This document shows, piece by piece, positions 39,755 to 42,851 of a stretch of 42,851 bases of DNA (its first letter is position 1; each line of letters starts with the position of its first letter). Below the pieces are notes generated by a model that ran no database searches, was not told where the DNA came from, and was given only the letters and a program-made list of their open reading frames with translations. The position numbers were made by a program, and so were the translations under genes. The DNA comes from Sphingobium quisquiliarum P25 (lineage in GTDB: Bacteria; Pseudomonadota; Alphaproteobacteria; Sphingomonadales; Sphingomonadaceae): NCBI RefSeq assembly GCF_000445065.1, contig NZ_ATHO01000098.1, positions 1-42,851 on the forward strand. Reading direction: 5' to 3'.

Positions 39755-42019
39755 TCAATATTCGAGCGCAGCCACCTCATAATCAACCAGATCGGGGATG
39801 CTGAACTCCACCAGATTCCCTTGTTGCCGTAACGGCAACGGCTTGGCCGACCGGAGCAGGCTGGCCTGCCGGAGGGGCTTTGCGCTGTTCAGCTTCATCC
39901 GCACCTTCTGCGTCCCCACCGGATAGGAGCGCCGCAGCGTTCCGCTACGGAATTCGGGGTTGGTATAATTGAGCAGATGGACCGCATAACCGGGCTCCGT
40001 CTGCCAGCCATAGATTTCGATCAGCCCCTCGCCATCCACCGTCAGCGTCCGGTCATCTCCACCGGTCCAACGGATCGCGTTCACCAGCAGATCGCCCAGA
40101 TCGGCCGATCCAGTCCGCCAATATGTGCCCTCTACTTCACCCGATAGATAGACGAGCCGCGACGCCCCCGCTTCCCGCGCCACCAGCGTCGGCTCATCGG
40201 TGCGCAACGTGCGCGGATAGACCGCCTCCGTGGGATAGCTCGGATAAGGCGGCACGAAGGTCATCAGCGGATCACCCTCCGCCCGGATCGGGACGCGCAG
40301 GGCCGTCCCATGAATCCAGTTGGTGTCGCGGAAGGACGCGGTCAGCGGATGGTTCCGCTCGATCCGCTGGAGCGTGCTTGCTCCCGGCGGATAGGTGAAA
40401 AGCCCATCCGTGTAAGAGGTTCTATCACCCGTCTTGCGCATCCCATAAAGGCGGCCAAGCGCGAAGTCCGCCCGCTTCTTCCCCGCCTCATCATAAAGGC
40501 CGGTCTCGAATGTGGACAGCAGCGATCCGCCCTGGGCGACATAGGCCGCGATCTGCCGCGCCTGCCCATCGCTCAGCGCCGCGAAGTTGGGCAGGATCAG
40601 CGCCTTGTACCGGCCGATCCGGGCGAGCGACAGGTCGGCATCCAGCAGCAGGTCGAACGGCATGCGCGCATCGATCAGGGCACGGTACATGCCCTGGATC
40701 GAATCCAGCTTATTGGTGCCAGCGGGAGCCTGATACACGCGGTTGGACCGAAGGGAGATGACCATCGCCACATCGGCCAGCGACCCCACATTATGGAAAT
40801 GCCGGTCATTGTCCGCCTGCCAGGAAAGCACCTCCCGCGTGACCGCCTGCCAGCGCCGGTCCTCGACGAAGCCCTGCTGATAGCCGAGCCAGTGCGCATA
40901 GACCGTCCCGCCAGTCGCGGCCGTTTGAAACAGGCGGCTGCGTATCTCCTCCGGGCTACCCGACGCGTTGCGCCACATGCCGCCAATGCCCAGCGAATAG
41001 CTTGCGGTGGCGAGCGGCACCGGGCGATTGTCGACCAGAGCCTTGCCGAGGCGGATCTGCTGACTGGCGGTCCATGCGGGGTCGCCCAGCGCATAGCGCC
41101 CTTGCGTATCGGCGAAGTAGAAGGGCGCCTGCTTCATCAGCCCTTCGAAATCCAGCTCCCCCGCCTCGAACCCGCCGCCCAGATTGCCGGTATAGATGGC
41201 GTCGGGATTGGCCCGCCGCACCACCCCGTCATAGAGCTGCCACAGCTCGATCGCGCGCTTTTCATAGGCGGCGCGATATGCTTCCGTCCCCGGCTCGCCT
41301 ATGGCCCGGCAGGTCTGGCAATAGCAAGGCGGCACCGTCAGCCCGCGCCCGCCATTGGGCCAGCCATTGGTGTAGATGCCATCGATGCCGTAGCGGGTCA
41401 TGACTTCGGTCATCACCGCCGGAATGAGATCCGAATAATAGGATGTGAACTGGCAGGTCAGCGCAAATTCCTGCGGCCCCGCTTCGGGCGGCGCGCCGGT
41501 GACGAGCCGCCCTTCCTTGTCGCGCCGGAACCATTCGGGATGCTCCTGCGAAACCGAAGCCTTGGCGAGATCGGGGCTCAGCCTGCCCAATATGCGGATG
41601 TTGCGCTTGCGCAGGGCGCGGACGCATTCGCCGAAGATATCGCGCTCGCCCAGGAAAGCGGATCGCGGAAGGCCGGAAATGTTGGACGGATAGAAGGCCG
41701 TGACGTTGGTGATGCTGAGCCAGGTCGCCTGCGCCCTGCACGCCGCCAGATGATCGGCATATTTTTCCGCATCGAAGTTTTCGGGATCCTTCTCGTTAAA
41801 GTTGACCTGCATGACCCGCTTCAACCGCTGGTGCCATGCCTTGGGATCATAGGTCCGGGGCGCGAGCGCCGCCGCTGCGGATGCGCCCGGCATGGCCGCC
41901 GCCGTCAGCGCCGCGAAGCCGGACAGACCGCTAATCCAGGCAGCGCCTCCCCCAGCCGCCAGAGCCAGCATGTCCCGCCGGCCAACGCCGTCCGTCAAAC
42001 GATGGTCTGCACTCTCCAT
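39755..42019 (-). CDS. GHL6-type glycoside hydrolase with trimerisation-like domain
   Basis: A 754-residue exported protein. The N-terminus GRRDMLALAAGGGAAWISG is a Tat signal. The first half matches the hypothetical glycosyl hydrolase 6 family, with KRVMQVNFNEKDPENFDAEKYADHLAACRAQATWLSITNVTAFYPSN and GIDGIYTNGWPNGG. From about residue 390 a beta-galactosidase trimerisation-like (flavodoxin-like) region follows: RYKALILPNFAALSDGQARQIAAYVAQGGSLLST. The C-terminus is a beta domain. The family is thought to act on glycans, but its activity is poorly defined. ATG 42019 is chosen over TTG 42043; a GGAGGGG lies about 13 bases upstream. The catalytic pair cannot be assigned by eye. Confidence 0.82.
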   Translation of the reverse strand: MESADHRLTDGVGRRDMLALAAGGGAAWISGLSGFAALTAAAMPGASAAAALAPRTYDPKAWHQRLKRVMQVNFNEKDPENFDAEKYADHLAACRAQATWLSITNVTAFYPSNISGLPRSAFLGERDIFGECVRALRKRNIRILGRLSPDLAKASVSQEHPEWFRRDKEGRLVTGAPPEAGPQEFALTCQFTSYYSDLIPAVMTEVMTRYGIDGIYTNGWPNGGRGLTVPPCYCQTCRAIGEPGTEAYRAAYEKRAIELWQLYDGVVRRANPDAIYTGNLGGGFEAGELDFEGLMKQAPFYFADTQGRYALGDPAWTASQQIRLGKALVDNRPVPLATASYSLGIGGMWRNASGSPEEIRSRLFQTAATGGTVYAHWLGYQQGFVEDRRWQAVTREVLSWQADNDRHFHNVGSLADVAMVISLRSNRVYQAPAGTNKLDSIQGMYRALIDARMPFDLLLDADLSLARIGRYKALILPNFAALSDGQARQIAAYVAQGGSLLSTFETGLYDEAGKKRADFALGRLYGMRKTGDRTSYTDGLFTYPPGASTLQRIERNHPLTASFRDTNWIHGTALRVPIRAEGDPLMTFVPPYPSYPTEAVYPRTLRTDEPTLVAREAGASRLVYLSGEVEGTYWRTGSADLGDLLVNAIRWTGGDDRTLTVDGEGLIEIYGWQTEPGYAVHLLNYTNPEFRSGTLRRSYPVGTQKVRMKLNSAKPLRQASLLRSAKPLPLRQQGNLVEFSIPDLVDYEVAALEY

Positions 42020-42215
42020 CGCTGCGAAATCCCCTCCTGCCAATCATGTTGATGTGGAAAGTAGGCAGGCGATGAGCGGGAAAGGCATAACAATATCGTT
42101 CCGAAATATGCGCATGGCGTCCCCATTCCCTGCGAACCACGCCACTTTCCCTGCGCATCGCTGCCTTCTTCGCGTCGGCCGCGCCATTTTTACTACGCAT
42201 GCTGTCATTGCGCCC

Positions 42216-42245
42216 TTGTCCCCTGCCGATGGCGCGGGGTATAAA
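42216..42245 (+). promoter_or_regulatory. Candidate promoter and leader hairpin of the right-edge gene
   Basis: TTGTCC (42216-42221), 18 bases, TATAAA (42240-42245). Transcription would begin near 42252. An 8-bp GC hairpin GCCCGCGC / GCGCGGGC lies at 42258-42284 in the resulting leader. The rest of 42044-42319 shows no gene. Confidence 0.45.
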
Positions 42246-42319
42246 GTATGGTGAGAGGCCCGCGCTCGAATCCTGCGCGCGGGCGGTGATGACCAGCAAT
42301 GCTGGAGAGGTGAAAAATC

Positions 42320-42851
42320 ATGATGAGCGAACAAAGGCGGCAAGAACTTTCGGACATCCTCCGCCCGGTCGCGCCGCCGCGCGAACTGCACGATGTCTAT
42401 ACCGATGATCAACGCGAGCGGCTGCTGAACGTCGTGCGCGAATATGGTCCGTGGAAGACCATCATCGCGCAGGAATTCGCCTCCTTCGAAGAGTTGATCG
42501 CGACCATGTCGGGTTCCGCGCCCGAAGGAACCGACTTTTCCTCCTTCGTATCACCGACCTTCCGGGGCTATCTCGCCAACTATTCGGCGACGCTCTATCC
42601 CGACATTCACGACTGCTTCTATAATGAGAAGTTCCTGGATCTCGCCAAGTCCTACTGGAACGCGGACTATGCCAAGCCGCAGATGATGTTGTTCAACATC
42701 AACGGCCCCTGCTGCAATTTCGATCCCGGCCATCTCGACACGCCCAGCTTCCGTGGCGTGCGCTATGAAAATTCGCCGACATGGCTCTGCGCCACCATGG
42801 CGAAATCGGGCCTGTTCAAGGATTATCTGATCAAGATGGCGCAGGTCATCA
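42320..42851 (+). CDS. Unidentified protein, 3' end cut by the window
   Basis: The first 177 codons are open from ATG 42320 (ATG 42323 is equally possible), with GAGAGG about 9 bases upstream; the frame runs off the right edge. The sequence includes LHDVYTDDQRERLLNVVREYGPWKTIIA. Its cysteine/His-rich stretch is FNINGPCCNFDPGHLDTPSFRG. The H-x-D pair there resembles the metal-binding motif of Fe(II)/2-oxoglutarate-type dioxygenases, and some sphingomonad oxygenase-like proteins of this style exist. The identification is weak because the remaining ligands would be beyond the edge. No signal peptide is seen, so it is probably cytoplasmic. It is divergent from the GHL6 gene, with a promoter-like region between. 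Confidence 0.75.
   Translation, partial: MMSEQRRQELSDILRPVAPPRELHDVYTDDQRERLLNVVREYGPWKTIIAQEFASFEELIATMSGSAPEGTDFSSFVSPTFRGYLANYSATLYPDIHDCFYNEKFLDLAKSYWNADYAKPQMMLFNINGPCCNFDPGHLDTPSFRGVRYENSPTWLCATMAKSGLFKDYLIKMAQVI

Noticed and set aside
40310..42052. 580-codon plus-strand frame opposite the GHL6 gene
   Set aside because: Shadow frame; the minus-strand reading has Tat signal and family motifs.
42258..42284. tRNA-like T-loop (CTCGAATCC) between GC arms
   Set aside because: No acceptor, D or anticodon arms can be formed around it. It is simply a leader hairpin.
1..42851. CRISPR arrays, insertion sequences, rRNA or tRNA genes
   Set aside because: No tandem spaced repeats, transposase frames, terminal inverted repeats with target duplications, or RNA gene signatures were seen by eye.

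Overview
The window looks like part of a Sphingomonadaceae chromosome (Sphingobium/Novosphingobium/Sphingomonas type). The evidence is high GC, sphingomonad-style TonB-dependent receptors and Tat-exported glycosidases, an EcfG-type general-stress promoter, an HWE-family kinase, a ROSE-type thermometer and a cytochrome bo3 operon. No rRNA, tRNA, CRISPR array or insertion sequence was recognised. Genus is not decidable from the sequence alone.

Layout. (1) 1-2.6 kb, minus strand: a cobalamin riboswitch whose target gene lies beyond the left edge, then a stress cluster of a DUF465 protein, an HdeD-like membrane protein and two Hsp20 chaperones. The distal Hsp20 sits behind a ROSE-like RNA thermometer. 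(2) 2.7-7.1 kb: a large PAS hybrid histidine kinase and an MFS transporter. (3) 7.2-11.5 kb: cyoABCD quinol oxidase with an FNR-like palindrome in front. (4) 11.5-14.2 kb: divergent nsrR-like/hcp pair with an FNR box and an NsrR-like operator between them, then a UspA protein; this is a nitrosative-stress/low-oxygen module. (5) 14.4-18 kb: a tyrosine recombinase with a dif-like 11-6-11 site at its 5' end, an XRE regulator overlapping a SulP anion transporter. (6) 17.8-23.6 kb: quinone oxidoreductase, zinc alcohol dehydrogenase, GNAT acetyltransferase, a MEDS-HWE kinase plus lone receiver under an EcfG promoter, DUF465-DksA/TraR pair, and an SDR.

(7) 23.6-42.9 kb is a catabolic locus and the most novel part. 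A GH1 beta-glycosidase is divergent from a TonB-dependent receptor. A minus-strand operon follows: PQQ/heme dehydrogenase, alpha/beta-hydrolase-domain protein, SnoaL/NTF2 protein, sulfatase. This operon is divergent from a TetR regulator. Next come two small secreted proteins, a GH3 glycosidase, a medium-chain reductase, a GHL6-type glycosidase with a beta-galactosidase trimerisation region, and a protein cut by the right edge. Taken together these suggest uptake of a large substrate through the outer membrane and periplasmic removal of sulfate and sugars, with oxidation or hydrolysis of the core, under TetR control. A sulfated or glycosylated plant or algal secondary metabolite would fit, but the substrate is inference.

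The first half is thus mostly stress and respiration control (heat, NO, oxygen, general stress) and the second half a substrate-utilisation island.
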